This document shows, piece by piece, positions 45,194 to 55,005 of a stretch of DNA of 64,000 nt (its first letter is position 1; the number at the start of each line of letters is the position of its first letter). The notes under the pieces were generated by a model. The model did no database searches, had not been told where the DNA came from, and saw only the letters and a list, made by a program, of their open reading frames with translations. The translations under genes were made by a program, and so were the position numbers. The DNA is from Paenalcaligenes hominis. Lineage in GTDB: Bacteria; Pseudomonadota; Gammaproteobacteria; Burkholderiales; Burkholderiaceae_B. The stretch spans positions 372,001 through 436,000 of the forward strand of contig NZ_JAATIZ010000001.1 in the NCBI RefSeq assembly GCF_011927625.1, given 5' to 3'.

Positions 45194-46886
45194 TGAGACT
45201 CTCGCTTTGATGATTCATAGAGGTGGCCGTATCAACAGGCCTGAAATTCTGGAAGTCCCAATGACGACCAGGAGCGGCTTCAATTAGGCTTTGGGTGTAA
45301 GAGTGCTGAGGGTTGACAAGTATTTCTTCAGCGCGACCCGCCTCAACAACTACACCACGCTGCATGACAAGAATTTGATCACAAATTTGAGCTGCCACGC
45401 GTAAATCATGAGTAATAAATAACACAGCGATTCCCATGCGCTGGCGCATATCGTCAAGAAGTTTGAGGACTTGTGACTGTACGGATACGTCTAGAGCAGA
45501 CACGGCTTCATCAGCGACGAGCACGTCTGGCTCTAATGCCAAGGCGCGAGCTATGCATAAGCGTTGACGTTGGCCACCAGAAAATTGATGTGGATAACGT
45601 TCTAATGCCGACGTATCCATGCCTACCCAATCCAACAACATGGCAATCCGTCTGTCGCGCTCTGCTTTAGGAATACCAAAGTTTTCCATTCCTTCAAGTA
45701 ATGCATCGTGTATCCGTAGTCGTGGATTTAATGAGCGATACGGGTCTTGGAAAACAATTTGCAGTCGTTGACGCAGATCCCGTAGGGCTTCGCCTTTAGC
45801 TTTGGCTAGGTCGCTATCGCCTAATTGGATAAGTCCGGAGGAGGGTTCAATTAGACGCATAATACAACGTGCTACCGATGATTTTCCAGAGCCTGATTCC
45901 CCCACAATACCCACGATTTCTCCTCTGTTTAGGGTGAAAGATACATTGTCAGCGGCCACTACACTGCGGTTAGGGGCGAGAAAATGTTTTTCTTCATAGG
46001 TTTTGTTTAGGTCGATTACACGCAGAATGGGATCTGGAGCAATGGCGCGCGCCTCACTCGGTATTAAGCTTGGCACAGAGGAAACCAGCATACGTGTGTA
46101 GTCTTGAGTGGGGTTACTTAAGATAGCGTCGCGGGTGCCCGTTTCCACCATTTTGCCTCGATTCATAACCACTATTCGGTCAGAAAACTCGGCTACAACG
46201 CCAAAGTCGTGCGTAATAAATAACACGGCCGTATTTTGTTTTTCTTGTAGTTCTCGTATAAGCGCCAAAATCTGTTTTTGTGTTGTAACGTCTAGCGCAG
46301 TAGTGGGTTCGTCGGCAATTAATAGACGAGGTTTTAAGATCAACGCCATGCTGATCACAATACGTTGTCGTTGCCCCCCTGATAATTGGTGGGGGTAAGC
46401 AGAATACATTTTCTTTGGGTCAGGAAGATGCACCGCCTCGAACATCTCTAACACTTGTTGCTTACGTTGTGAGGGGTTCCCTATACCATGGGCTTTAAGG
46501 ACTTCCTCTACCTGTGGACCGACACGTTCTACAGGGTTTAGTGCTGTCATGGGCTCCTGAAAAATCATCGCCATCTTAGAGGCACGTAAAGCGCGTATAC
46601 GAGAGGGGGTGGCGTTGAGCAAGTCTTCACCATCTAACCAAATTTTTCCTTGGCTGCAATACAGTTCAGATTTCGCTAACAACCCCATGGTTGCAAGCGA
46701 GGTCACGGATTTTCCAGAGCCGGATTCTCCTACTAAACAAACGGTTTCACCGGGATGAACGGAAAAAGAAATATCTGAAATTGCATAGCTGTTTTCGTCT
46801 TTATTGGCGATTTTGACCCAAAGGTTTTCAATCTTTAAGACGGCGTTATCATCTGAAGCTTGCGAGGAGTGTGCTGCATTCATCAT
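45186..46886 (-). CDS. Fused double ABC ATPase (DppD-DppF-like)
   Basis: A 566-aa protein with two complete ATPase halves: Walker A GESGSGKSVTSLA and GESGSGKSSVARC, signatures LSGGQRQRI and FSGGQRQRL, and Walker B LLIADEPTTALD and LVADEAVSALD. It powers the dipeptide/oligopeptide-type importer encoded upstream. The ATG overlaps the permease stop as ATGA. Confidence 0.93.
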   Translation of the reverse strand: MMNAAHSSQASDDNAVLKIENLWVKIANKDENSYAISDISFSVHPGETVCLVGESGSGKSVTSLATMGLLAKSELYCSQGKIWLDGEDLLNATPSRIRALRASKMAMIFQEPMTALNPVERVGPQVEEVLKAHGIGNPSQRKQQVLEMFEAVHLPDPKKMYSAYPHQLSGGQRQRIVISMALILKPRLLIADEPTTALDVTTQKQILALIRELQEKQNTAVLFITHDFGVVAEFSDRIVVMNRGKMVETGTRDAILSNPTQDYTRMLVSSVPSLIPSEARAIAPDPILRVIDLNKTYEEKHFLAPNRSVVAADNVSFTLNRGEIVGIVGESGSGKSSVARCIMRLIEPSSGLIQLGDSDLAKAKGEALRDLRQRLQIVFQDPYRSLNPRLRIHDALLEGMENFGIPKAERDRRIAMLLDWVGMDTSALERYPHQFSGGQRQRLCIARALALEPDVLVADEAVSALDVSVQSQVLKLLDDMRQRMGIAVLFITHDLRVAAQICDQILVMQRGVVVEAGRAEEILVNPQHSYTQSLIEAAPGRHWDFQNFRPVDTATSMNHQSESLNV

Positions 46887-47731
46887 TTTTTCACCATTTT
46901 AGGATCAAGTTCATCGCGCAAAATATCGCCCAATATATTGACGCTTAATAAAGTAAGCGCTAGGAATATGCCTGGGTATAAAACTAAGCCTGGGTAAAGC
47001 TGAAAGAACATGCGGCCATCGGCCATCATATTGCCCCATGAGGGTATTTCCGGCGGTAGCCCAGCGCCTAAAAAGCTGAGAGTGGACTCAATTAAAATAG
47101 CCGAGGCAAAGATATAGGTACCTTGCACAATCAAAGGTGCCCAAGTGTTAGGAATAATATGGCGGAAAATAATGCGTGGAGTCCGGGTGCCCAGAGTGAC
47201 AGCGGCCTCAACATACGGTTCATGTCGAATCGATAAAATGACGCCTCGGACTAATCGTACAACACGTGGCACTTCGGGGATGACGATGGCTACTAAGACA
47301 GTGAGTAGGCTACCACCAGTCAATGCTACTAGTGAGATGGCTAATAAAATACTTGGAATAGCCATAATGCCGTCCATGATGCGCATGATGATGGCATCAA
47401 ACACCCGAAAGTAGCCAGCTAAAATACCAATAAATAAACCAAAAAGTAGGCTAAGAGAGGCAGCTCCAAGGCCAACAATAATAGAAACCCGCGCACCGTA
47501 GATCACACGAGAATAAATATCACGCCCAAAAGCGTCACTGCCAAGCCAATGTTCGGCACCGATAGGGGCAAGTCGAGAAGCGGGATTAATTTGTGTAGGG
47601 TCAGAGGTTCCCAACCATGGCGCTAATAAAGCCATCACAATTACAAGCACTAATAAGAAGCAAGCCGTAAAAGCAGTGGGGCTTAATAAGCGACGCAGTA
47701 AACCTGTGAGAAGCGTTCGTTCAGTCATCAC
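46883..47731 (-). CDS. Dpp/Opp-type ABC permease (DppC-like)
   Basis: A 282-aa permease with about six spans. WLGSDAFGRDIYSRVIYGARVS and the EAA loop (VEAAVTLGTRTPRIIFRHIIPN) are family hallmarks. Five bases separate it from the first permease. Confidence 0.92.
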   Translation of the reverse strand: MMTERTLLTGLLRRLLSPTAFTACFLLVLVIVMALLAPWLGTSDPTQINPASRLAPIGAEHWLGSDAFGRDIYSRVIYGARVSIIVGLGAASLSLLFGLFIGILAGYFRVFDAIIMRIMDGIMAIPSILLAISLVALTGGSLLTVLVAIVIPEVPRVVRLVRGVILSIRHEPYVEAAVTLGTRTPRIIFRHIIPNTWAPLIVQGTYIFASAILIESTLSFLGAGLPPEIPSWGNMMADGRMFFQLYPGLVLYPGIFLALTLLSVNILGDILRDELDPKMVKK

Positions 47732-47736
47732 TGCTC

Positions 47737-48678
47737 CTAGTAAGTGATACGTGGGTCAAAGACGGTGTAGAGCACATCAACAATTAAGTTGATGACGATA
47801 TAGGTGAGTGAGAACAGCAAGATCACGCCCTGAATAATGGGATAGTCGCGGGCTAGTACCGCTTCAACCACTAAGCGCCCTAAGCCTGGAATATTAAATA
47901 CGGATTCAGTCACTACAACTCCACCAATCAATGAGGCAGCGCCAATACCTATTACTGTCACAATAGGCACGGCTGCATTACGTAATGCATGCCGTAATAG
48001 CACTGTGCTTTCTTTTACGCCTTTAGCCCGTGCCGTGCGAACGAAATCCTCATTCATGACCTCAATAACACTACTTCGAGTAATACGAGCAATTAAAGCG
48101 GTATACACTGCACTCAGTGCAATGGTGGGTAAAGTTAGCCGTCTAGCGAACTCATAAAAGCCACTGCTGAGGTCGCGATAGCCTTGTACAGGAAACCACC
48201 CTAGCTTCATCGAGAATATATAGATCAAGAGATAACCCACCACAAAAGTAGGGATCGAAAAACCTAATACCGAGAGGATCATGACAAAGCGGTCGGTAAT
48301 TTTGCCATGACGCCAAGCGGCAATGACGCCAATAGGGATGGCAATAAGCAGGGTAAAGCTAAGAGTGGCGATGGCTAAGGCAATGGTAGGTCCCATGCGA
48401 TCGGCAATTAGAGCGGTCACAGGCGTATTCGATAATAATGAAGTGCCTAAGTTGCCTTTTAGCAGATCGCTTGTCCATTGGAAAAACTGCTCATAAATAG
48501 GCAAATTTAACCCCATCTGAATCCGTATGGCTTCTAGTTGGGCGGGTGACGCGTCGTCTCCAGCAATGATGGCCGCCGGGTCACCAGGGGTAAGGCGTAA
48601 TAAAGCAAAGATCACGATGGCGACCATGACGACGACTGGAATCGTCGTTACGATACGGCGTGCGATATAGGCCAGCAT
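47737..48678 (-). CDS. Dpp/Opp-type ABC permease (DppB-like)
   Basis: A 313-aa permease: MLAYIARRIVTTIPVVVMVAIVIF at the N terminus, RLTPGDPAA, and the loop VRTARAKGVKESTVLLRHALRNA. It forms the channel with the DppC-like partner. It directly follows the solute-binding protein gene. Confidence 0.92.
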   Translation of the reverse strand: MLAYIARRIVTTIPVVVMVAIVIFALLRLTPGDPAAIIAGDDASPAQLEAIRIQMGLNLPIYEQFFQWTSDLLKGNLGTSLLSNTPVTALIADRMGPTIALAIATLSFTLLIAIPIGVIAAWRHGKITDRFVMILSVLGFSIPTFVVGYLLIYIFSMKLGWFPVQGYRDLSSGFYEFARRLTLPTIALSAVYTALIARITRSSVIEVMNEDFVRTARAKGVKESTVLLRHALRNAAVPIVTVIGIGAASLIGGVVVTESVFNIPGLGRLVVEAVLARDYPIIQGVILLFSLTYIVINLIVDVLYTVFDPRITY

Positions 48679-48689
48679 AAATGTGCTCC

Positions 48690-50282
48690 CTAATTAGATT
48701 TGGTTAAAGACCAAAAGGCAGTGATAGGCGAATGCGGGACGTCACGCAGCGTAGAGAGATAAGCAGCAGGAATAGTAAATTGACCCAAGGGCATAACCAC
48801 GCCTTGGTCAAGAGCCAGCTCGTTGATCTTTAAAGCAATGCGTTTCCGGTCTGCTTCGCTTGACGCAAGCGCAAACTGCTTGCGCAGTGCTTCTATTTCA
48901 GGCACATCAGGCCAACCGGCCCAAGCCTGTTTGCCATTTGCTGCCAGTGTTGTATTGCCAAAGGGGTCGCCACTGGTAGCTAACGTGGAGTACGTAGAAA
49001 AAATGTTCCACCCCCCTTCGGTTGGCGCAGCCTGATTGCCTTGTTGCATGACTACACTTTGCCAATCCATGGTTTTTAACTGCACGGTAAAGCCGGCTTT
49101 ACGCAGTGCATCGGCTACCACTACAGGTTGTGCAGAAACAGTTGCCATATCTGTAGGATGCAAAATGACCACGGGGGTGTTGTCGTAGCCCGCTTCCTGA
49201 AGTAGCGCTTTGGCTTTGTCCAATTGCGGTTTAATGATGTCGTCTTGGCGGTAGTCGCTTTCAAATGGGTTGCCACAACCCAATACAGCAGCGCAGGGTT
49301 GAGCATAATCCGCGTTGCCTATTAATGCATCCAACACTTGTTGCTGGTCAATGGCTAACATAGCTGCTTGACGTATAAGCGGGTTGTCAAACGGTGGGTG
49401 TAAGTGATTAAAGCGTAGATATGTCCAGTTACCTAGTTCGTCGATGGTGTCTACTTTTATTTCGTTATTTGTTTCAAGCAAGGGTAGCAAGTCCAACGGC
49501 ACCTGTTGCAGTAGATCGACTTCACCATTAAGCAATGCATTCACCCCCGTCATGGGGTCGGGCATGGTGACCCATTCAACGCGGTCCACATTCACGGTTT
49601 TACCGCCCGAGGTCCAGCTAGCGGGCTCCGCGCGTGGCACGTAGTCGGTATTTTTCGCATACACCACTTTTACGCCAGGTCGGAACTCTTCGCTGACAAA
49701 CTTAAACGGACCCGAACCAATCAGTTTGGTGATGGCTTGGCTCCCAGGCGTCTCTGCGATGGTTTTAGGCATCATAAAAGCAGGTCTGGAGCTGAGCTTG
49801 GCTAGACCTGAGAGTAAGAGTCCGCTGGGTTCGGCTAAAGTGATGGTAAATGTGTTGTCATCAATGGCCTCTATGGTGGTGATCATTGACTTTAAGACTT
49901 GGCCGGTGGAGTCCACACTCATCCAACGGTTAATTGAGGCAATGCAGTCCTCAGAGGTGACCGGTGTACCATCGTGCCAACGTAGACCCTCCCGTAAGGA
50001 AAATGTGTACTGCTTTTCATCTTCACTGACTTTCCAGTCGGCCATTTGGGGGCGTATTTTAAACTCTTCGTCCATCCCTAATAGGGTGTCGTAGATCATA
50101 TACCCATGATCGCGTGTTAAAAAGGCGGTGCTAAATATAGGATCCATGACGCGTAAGTCAGCATGCATCACCGCTGTCACTGTAGTGGCCGAGGCTAAGA
50201 TCGGCAACGAAAGTAAAGCTGCAGTGGTGATGTGTTTGACTACATTGGGGACCATAAAATGTCTTTTGTAGTGTGTGTTCAT
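48690..50282 (-). CDS. ABC transporter solute-binding protein family 5 (paralogue)
   Basis: A 530-aa periplasmic binding protein. A perfect AGGAGA site precedes the ATG; the signal peptide ends near LPILASA. TVTAVMHADLRVMDP and LREGLRWHDGTPVTSEDC match the protein at 42075-43649 almost residue by residue. Here it sits with its permeases and ATPase. Substrate may be N-acyl- or N-carbamoyl-D-amino acids or short peptides. Confidence 0.93.
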   Translation of the reverse strand: MNTHYKRHFMVPNVVKHITTAALLSLPILASATTVTAVMHADLRVMDPIFSTAFLTRDHGYMIYDTLLGMDEEFKIRPQMADWKVSEDEKQYTFSLREGLRWHDGTPVTSEDCIASINRWMSVDSTGQVLKSMITTIEAIDDNTFTITLAEPSGLLLSGLAKLSSRPAFMMPKTIAETPGSQAITKLIGSGPFKFVSEEFRPGVKVVYAKNTDYVPRAEPASWTSGGKTVNVDRVEWVTMPDPMTGVNALLNGEVDLLQQVPLDLLPLLETNNEIKVDTIDELGNWTYLRFNHLHPPFDNPLIRQAAMLAIDQQQVLDALIGNADYAQPCAAVLGCGNPFESDYRQDDIIKPQLDKAKALLQEAGYDNTPVVILHPTDMATVSAQPVVVADALRKAGFTVQLKTMDWQSVVMQQGNQAAPTEGGWNIFSTYSTLATSGDPFGNTTLAANGKQAWAGWPDVPEIEALRKQFALASSEADRKRIALKINELALDQGVVMPLGQFTIPAAYLSTLRDVPHSPITAFWSLTKSN

Positions 50283-50351
50283 GTTTGTCTCCTAGGGCTT
50301 ACTCCAGTCTGCGTAGTGTGTAGAGCAGCTGGGTAATAAAAAGGTCTATTT

Positions 50352-51602
50352 TTATAATTCAAAACGTGCAGCAAGCTGTGAATGGGGTTGGGTGCTTTGG
50401 GCTACTGCATCGGCTAATAAACGTGCTGAACCAAAAGCAAGAGTAAAGCCAAGCGCACCATGGCCTGCATTCACAAACAGGTTGGGGATGGAGGTGCGTC
50501 CGATCACGGGTTTACTATCAGGACGGGCCGGACGCTGCCCACTCCAAAAAACAGGGGAATGCAAAGGTTTTAAGGCGGGCAAAAATTCCTGTACTTGTGC
50601 TTTTAAGGTGTGAGTGCGGTCTTCTATAGTTTGTGGGTCATTAATACCAATATCGATCATGCCAGCCACACGAAGCTTGTCACCGATCCGTGCATAAACA
50701 ACCTTGTTTCGTATGTCGCTAACGCTGGTTTGTGGTGCGCCACTAGTATCGTTGACGGCATACGTCAATGAGTAGCCACGTAATGGATAAATGCCCAGAT
50801 TTAGACCTACGTTTTTTGCTAGGGCTTGGGCCCCCATACCATTGGCCAGTACGATAGCGTCTGCTGGTATAGCTTCCTGATGCGTATAGGCTTGAATACC
50901 TCCGGTTGGAGTAGTTTCCAAGCGAGTTAAGGGCGTGTTATAGCGAAAGTTAACGCCTTGCTTCGCTAAGACCTCACTAAGCCCAAGGCATAGGGCTTCA
51001 CAGTCGCCTGCTTGCTCGGATGGAGTGAAAATGGCGCCGTGGATGCGGTGTTTAATGGGATGCAGGCTGGGTTCTAGCGCGCAGGTTTGTTCTACCGTTA
51101 ATTCGGTTTGTGTGACACCATGGCTACGCAAAAACTCAGCTTGAATTCGCGCATCGGCAAGCGCAGCGCTGGATTCAAACACAAGGAGCTTGCCGTTTTG
51201 GTTATGCGAGAACGCAATTGGGTGCTGCTGCAGTAGGGCGGTTAAGACGTCTTTGCTGAGGGCGCCTAAGTGCAGTAGGTCTTCAGAGGTTTGACGGCTT
51301 TTAGAGGCAGAGCAGGCCTTTAGAAAGTGCCATAACCAGTGAAGTTGTTGGCCGTCTGCATGGGGGCGAATACGTAGCGCGCCATGACGGTCTAGCAGTA
51401 GCTTATGCAGTGACTTGACGACTGCAGGGCTGGCTAAGGGGCTCACAAAACTGTAACTAAGCTGAGCGCCATTCGCCTTGCTGGTTTCTTGGCCAGCTTG
51501 AGACTGAGCCTCGACCACAGTCACCTCAAAGCCTTTTTGCCGTAGCTCATAAGCCGTGGCCAAGCCAACAATTCCTGCACCAATAACAAGAAAATGGGTC
51601 AT
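50352..51602 (-). CDS. D-amino-acid dehydrogenase-type FAD oxidoreductase (DadA-like)
   Basis: A 416-aa DAO-fold protein. FLVIGAGIVGLATAYELRQKG binds FAD; NAGHGALGFTLAFGSARLLAD near the C terminus and GQRPARPDSKPVIGRT are DadA signatures. It oxidises D-amino acids to 2-oxo acids, passing electrons to the membrane. I use the ATG at 51602, two bases after the TPP-enzyme stop; a longer frame reaching 51689 would overlap that gene. Confidence 0.88.
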   Translation of the reverse strand: MTHFLVIGAGIVGLATAYELRQKGFEVTVVEAQSQAGQETSKANGAQLSYSFVSPLASPAVVKSLHKLLLDRHGALRIRPHADGQQLHWLWHFLKACSASKSRQTSEDLLHLGALSKDVLTALLQQHPIAFSHNQNGKLLVFESSAALADARIQAEFLRSHGVTQTELTVEQTCALEPSLHPIKHRIHGAIFTPSEQAGDCEALCLGLSEVLAKQGVNFRYNTPLTRLETTPTGGIQAYTHQEAIPADAIVLANGMGAQALAKNVGLNLGIYPLRGYSLTYAVNDTSGAPQTSVSDIRNKVVYARIGDKLRVAGMIDIGINDPQTIEDRTHTLKAQVQEFLPALKPLHSPVFWSGQRPARPDSKPVIGRTSIPNLFVNAGHGALGFTLAFGSARLLADAVAQSTQPHSQLAARFEL

Positions 51603-51604
51603 GG

Positions 51605-53269
51605 TTATTCCGAGTCGACGTGGCGTAGTTGTGAAATGGTAGCGTTTACAGAGATGTGCTCTAGACTGGTGCGTACCACAATCACACACAGCTGATTGCT
51701 GTGTAAGGCTTGCTCCAGCGCAGAGGCAAACTGATCGCTTTGCTCTACTAGAAAAGCATTAGCACCATAGGCGGTTGCCATAGCGACAAAATCGGGATTC
51801 AGCAACGTTGTAGCACTTTTACGTTTTGGAAAATGCAGCTCTTGGTGCATGCGGATGGTGCCGTAGGCGCTGTTATCTGAAATGATAATAATGGGGGCTG
51901 CACCAAACTGTTGAGCCGTGGCCAGTTCGCTGCCGGTCATAAGAAAACCGCCGTCGCCCACAAAACACACCACCTTTTTTTCTGGCTCTAGTAATGCGCA
52001 AGCGACGGCAGCAGGAACACCATAGCCCATTGCACCAGAGGACGGACCAATCAGTTTTCGCGTAGGGGAAAATCGAAATAAGCGTTGTACCCACCCACCA
52101 AAATTCCCAGCATCCAAACAAAGAATGGCGTCTTCGGGTAGCATTTGGTCTGCTTGAGCCACGATATTGCCAAAAATAACGCCATCCTCCGCATCAGGTC
52201 GGGTCTGCCAGTGGCGCAGTTCACTTACTGTGGTGTGCAATTGAGCGGTCCACTCATTCCATGCCGTGGTTGGCGCTGCATTTTGGCATAAGCTACGCAG
52301 TACACTGGTTGGGTCAGCCGCTATACCAATATCCGTCTGTCTATACCGTCCTACAACTTCTGCATCGGGCCAAATATGAATCAGTTTTTGTGCCGCTTTA
52401 GGGGCGGCGGGAAAAGCAAACGATTGAGTAGTAACATCGCCCAGACGTGTGCCTACGGCAATAATTAAGTCTATTTTTTCGTAGATCGTAGCCAAATCGG
52501 CAGGTAAGCCTACAGTAAGATGACCTGCAAACAATGGATGGCCATTAGGGAACAGATCGGCATGACGCACTGTAGTGGCAACGGGTAATGAAAACTGCTC
52601 GGCAAACTGCAGTAACGCCGCTTTGCCGTCTTGGCTTTTGAGTAGGCCACCCGCTATGATTAAGGGGTGTTTGGCTGTAGATAGACTTTGTAAAATGGCT
52701 TCGGTATCTGCCAAAGTCAATGTGCTTTTGACTACCTGTCTTGGGTAGAAAGCCGCACTGTTACAGTGTTCTTCTAGCATGTCTTCCGGCAACGAAATGA
52801 CCACAGGGCCTGGCGTACCCGCCTGTGCTATTTTAAATGCCATACACACCGTATCGGCTAGCTGATTAGGGTCGTTCACTTCGACCACCCACTTGGCTAC
52901 ATCTACAAATACGCGTTCATAGTTCATGCCTTGAAAGGCGTCACGTCGTAGGTTTTCTCGTTCGGCTTGACCAATAAAAACCACCAGTGGCGCCGCATCT
53001 TGTTGCGCCGAGTGAATGGCAATGGCGGCATTCATGCACCCCGGGCCACGACTGACCATTAATACTGCTGGCGTTGTACGTAATCGCATATCGCCTAGTG
53101 CCATAAAACCTGCTCCCCCTTCGTGTCTGCAGGTGATCACCTGAATACTCTGCTCATCCACTAAACTGTCTAAAACGCTTAGGTAGCTTTCACCGGGTAC
53201 ACAATAAACATGGTCAATCCCATGAGCGACTAAGCATTGCACTAATAAATCTGCTGCGCGAATTGTCAT
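51605..53269 (-). CDS. Thiamine-pyrophosphate enzyme (acetolactate-synthase-like)
   Basis: A 554-aa protein of the ThDP-decarboxylase/carboligase family: VYCVPGESYLSVLDSL with the activating Glu in TCRHEGGAGFMA, then VCFVGDGGFLMTGSEL with the GDG...N (NSAYG) magnesium-ThDP motif. Large acetolactate synthase subunits look like this, but the location beside dadA suggests it acts on 2-oxo acids made from D-amino acids (a decarboxylase or carboligase). It starts inside the TetR stop (ATGA). Confidence 0.85.
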   Translation of the reverse strand: MTIRAADLLVQCLVAHGIDHVYCVPGESYLSVLDSLVDEQSIQVITCRHEGGAGFMALGDMRLRTTPAVLMVSRGPGCMNAAIAIHSAQQDAAPLVVFIGQAERENLRRDAFQGMNYERVFVDVAKWVVEVNDPNQLADTVCMAFKIAQAGTPGPVVISLPEDMLEEHCNSAAFYPRQVVKSTLTLADTEAILQSLSTAKHPLIIAGGLLKSQDGKAALLQFAEQFSLPVATTVRHADLFPNGHPLFAGHLTVGLPADLATIYEKIDLIIAVGTRLGDVTTQSFAFPAAPKAAQKLIHIWPDAEVVGRYRQTDIGIAADPTSVLRSLCQNAAPTTAWNEWTAQLHTTVSELRHWQTRPDAEDGVIFGNIVAQADQMLPEDAILCLDAGNFGGWVQRLFRFSPTRKLIGPSSGAMGYGVPAAVACALLEPEKKVVCFVGDGGFLMTGSELATAQQFGAAPIIIISDNSAYGTIRMHQELHFPKRKSATTLLNPDFVAMATAYGANAFLVEQSDQFASALEQALHSNQLCVIVVRTSLEHISVNATISQLRHVDSE

Positions 53270-53973
53270 TCTGATGCCTCATTATGTTTGGGTAGTGAGT
53301 CAGAGCCAGAGGGATTTTTTACATTGGTCTCTGTCTGGGGGTGATGAGCTCGTAATTCTTTTAACGTGGTGTTTTGGAATTCCGCTGGCAGGCTTTGAGT
53401 CAGTTGGATGAGTGCGTTATCAATGCGTTTCCAGCCCTCGGAGGTACGCAATGGCACCCCCAAAAACTGACTTTCCGTTTTGGCGCGTAAGGACAAATAC
53501 AATACGCCAGCCAACATCACACTCACCATGGCAGGCACGTCCATTTCATCGTTCAAGGCAGCTAGCTCGTCAATAAAAGGGCGCGCCGCCATTTCACGAC
53601 GCTCAGCCAGCTGGCCGCTGACCTCATTGCGTTCGATTAATTCCCATCTACGTATTTCTTTAAGCGCATCGTTGTCTTGCAAAGCGCTAATTTGCGCCCG
53701 CAGCATCTTTAAAATGAGCTCTTTAGGAGTGTTGGTTTCTGCACTAGGGTCGCGGAGGGTTGAGGAGTTGCTGGTCCAGAAGTCTTGGTTTTTCATCCAT
53801 TGCATCATTAAGCCCGGCAGTCCATCAAAGTATCGGTAAATCAGTTCTTTGCTAACCCCTGCGCGCTCTGCAATAGCGTTTATGCCCACTCCCACCATCC
53901 CGGTTGCGCGTATTTGATCTTCAAGCGCTTGCATAATTCGTTGTTCTGTTTTTTCTCTGCGGGATAAGGTCAT
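53266..53973 (-). CDS. TetR-family regulator of the D-amino-acid operon
   Basis: A 235-aa protein starting at an ATGA overlap with the upstream gene. Residues ~5-50 form the helix-turn-helix (REKTEQRIMQALEDQIRATG, AIAERAGVSKELIYRYFDGL), followed by a helical ligand domain and a long Pro/Asn/Ser-rich tail. Encoded second in the operon, it probably binds the palindrome at 54931-54946 and the twin at 42008-42025. Confidence 0.87.
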   Translation of the reverse strand: MTLSRREKTEQRIMQALEDQIRATGMVGVGINAIAERAGVSKELIYRYFDGLPGLMMQWMKNQDFWTSNSSTLRDPSAETNTPKELILKMLRAQISALQDNDALKEIRRWELIERNEVSGQLAERREMAARPFIDELAALNDEMDVPAMVSVMLAGVLYLSLRAKTESQFLGVPLRTSEGWKRIDNALIQLTQSLPAEFQNTTLKELRAHHPQTETNVKNPSGSDSLPKHNEASE

Positions 53974-54911
53974 GGTTGCGGTCCTATAACAAGTCCTAAG
54001 GACGAAAAATGGGTCTGCGGGTCTAAGGCACAAAGGGTTACGTTGGCGATGACGTCGTTGTAACTTACGCCTAGAAAAGCGCCTTCGGTGTCTACCACTG
54101 GTGTGCCGTTTTGAATGATGGTGCGGCGTCCACGTGCATTACTTAACGACTGATCAGCACTAACAATACGCAGTACACGTCGGGCGCTGGCGTGGACTAC
54201 GATTACGTCATGGTCTGCTTGGGTTAACTGGCAATGTGCATCAATAGACACCAAAGAAAACGTGGCCGGTGCAGTTTGCGCATTGAAGCGCTGACTCGCG
54301 ATTTGAGCGACTAAGGTTGCCGGATCTGTACGCATTACAACGGCAGGAAAAGCAATTGAGTTCATCAGCAACGCTATGCTGCTGTCGCCATGCTGATGCA
54401 TTGCGGTATACACATCAAGCCGTCTTTGAACCCGAGCACTGTTTGCCAAGGCAAGTGCACCGGTTGCGCTTAACGCAATTAAACCTGCATCACACTCGGG
54501 GTCGGCATCTAACGCAATAGTGACCGCTTCCTGCGCGGTTTGCCCCAGCGCTAATTGCTGTAAAGCCGTTTTATTAAGCGGTGCGCCATTGACTTCACGG
54601 TTGGGCAGGCGATGCCCGGTGACAAGACCTACGTGGTTTTGACTAGCTAAAAACTGGCTAAGCGGGGTAGGGCGATGAGGACCACTAGAAATAAGAGCCG
54701 CACGCTCATAGCCTAGCCATGAGTCTGGGATTACTAGTTGTGTAGAGCCACCCTCTTGCGTTTCACAAGAGTGAGTGACGCCGTTGTGATCCATAACGGT
54801 TAGTACCGCAAAGCCGCCGATGGCCCCCGCACCAAGGGTTTCTGTAGCGCGTAAAGCATCTATCACTACCGATACAGCGTGAGGCCCTACAGCAGCTATT
54901 CCTATCGTCAT
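53970..54911 (-). CDS. Conserved protein of unknown function (DUF6963-like)
   Basis: A 313-aa protein. I choose the ATG at 54911, nine bases after GGAG; longer in-frame starts would put the operator palindrome inside the gene. The pattern MTIGIAAVGPHAV, ETQEGGSTQL, SSGPHRPTPLSQF and GLVTGHRLPNREVNG, then DAGLIALSATGALALANSARV, recalls the family I know as DUF6963 (an Ntn-hydrolase-like group near amidases), but this is from memory. In first position of a D-amino-acid operon it may be a peptidase or amidase. Confidence 0.6.
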   Translation of the reverse strand: MTIGIAAVGPHAVSVVIDALRATETLGAGAIGGFAVLTVMDHNGVTHSCETQEGGSTQLVIPDSWLGYERAALISSGPHRPTPLSQFLASQNHVGLVTGHRLPNREVNGAPLNKTALQQLALGQTAQEAVTIALDADPECDAGLIALSATGALALANSARVQRRLDVYTAMHQHGDSSIALLMNSIAFPAVVMRTDPATLVAQIASQRFNAQTAPATFSLVSIDAHCQLTQADHDVIVVHASARRVLRIVSADQSLSNARGRRTIIQNGTPVVDTEGAFLGVSYNDVIANVTLCALDPQTHFSSLGLVIGPQP

Positions 54912-54930
54912 GCCATTATGCTCCATAAAG

Positions 54931-54946
54931 GTGACCAAGTGGTCAC
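54931..54946. promoter_or_regulatory. Operator palindrome of the TetR/TPP/dadA operon
   Basis: GTGACCA-AG-TGGTCAC (7-bp arms) lies 19 bases before the first start codon. It matches the site at 42008-42025 in 21 of 22 bases over the shared stretch including ATTTAA. Confidence 0.7.
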
Positions 54947-55005
54947 ATTTAAATGCTAGCATCATGTAGCAGGTATGAGTAGTCGAGTTTTATTAGTAAA
55001 TTCCC

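Noticed and set aside
51605-51689. Long N-terminal extension of the DadA-like protein
   Set aside because: It would lie inside the TPP-enzyme gene, and the FAD motif begins right after the ATG at 51602.
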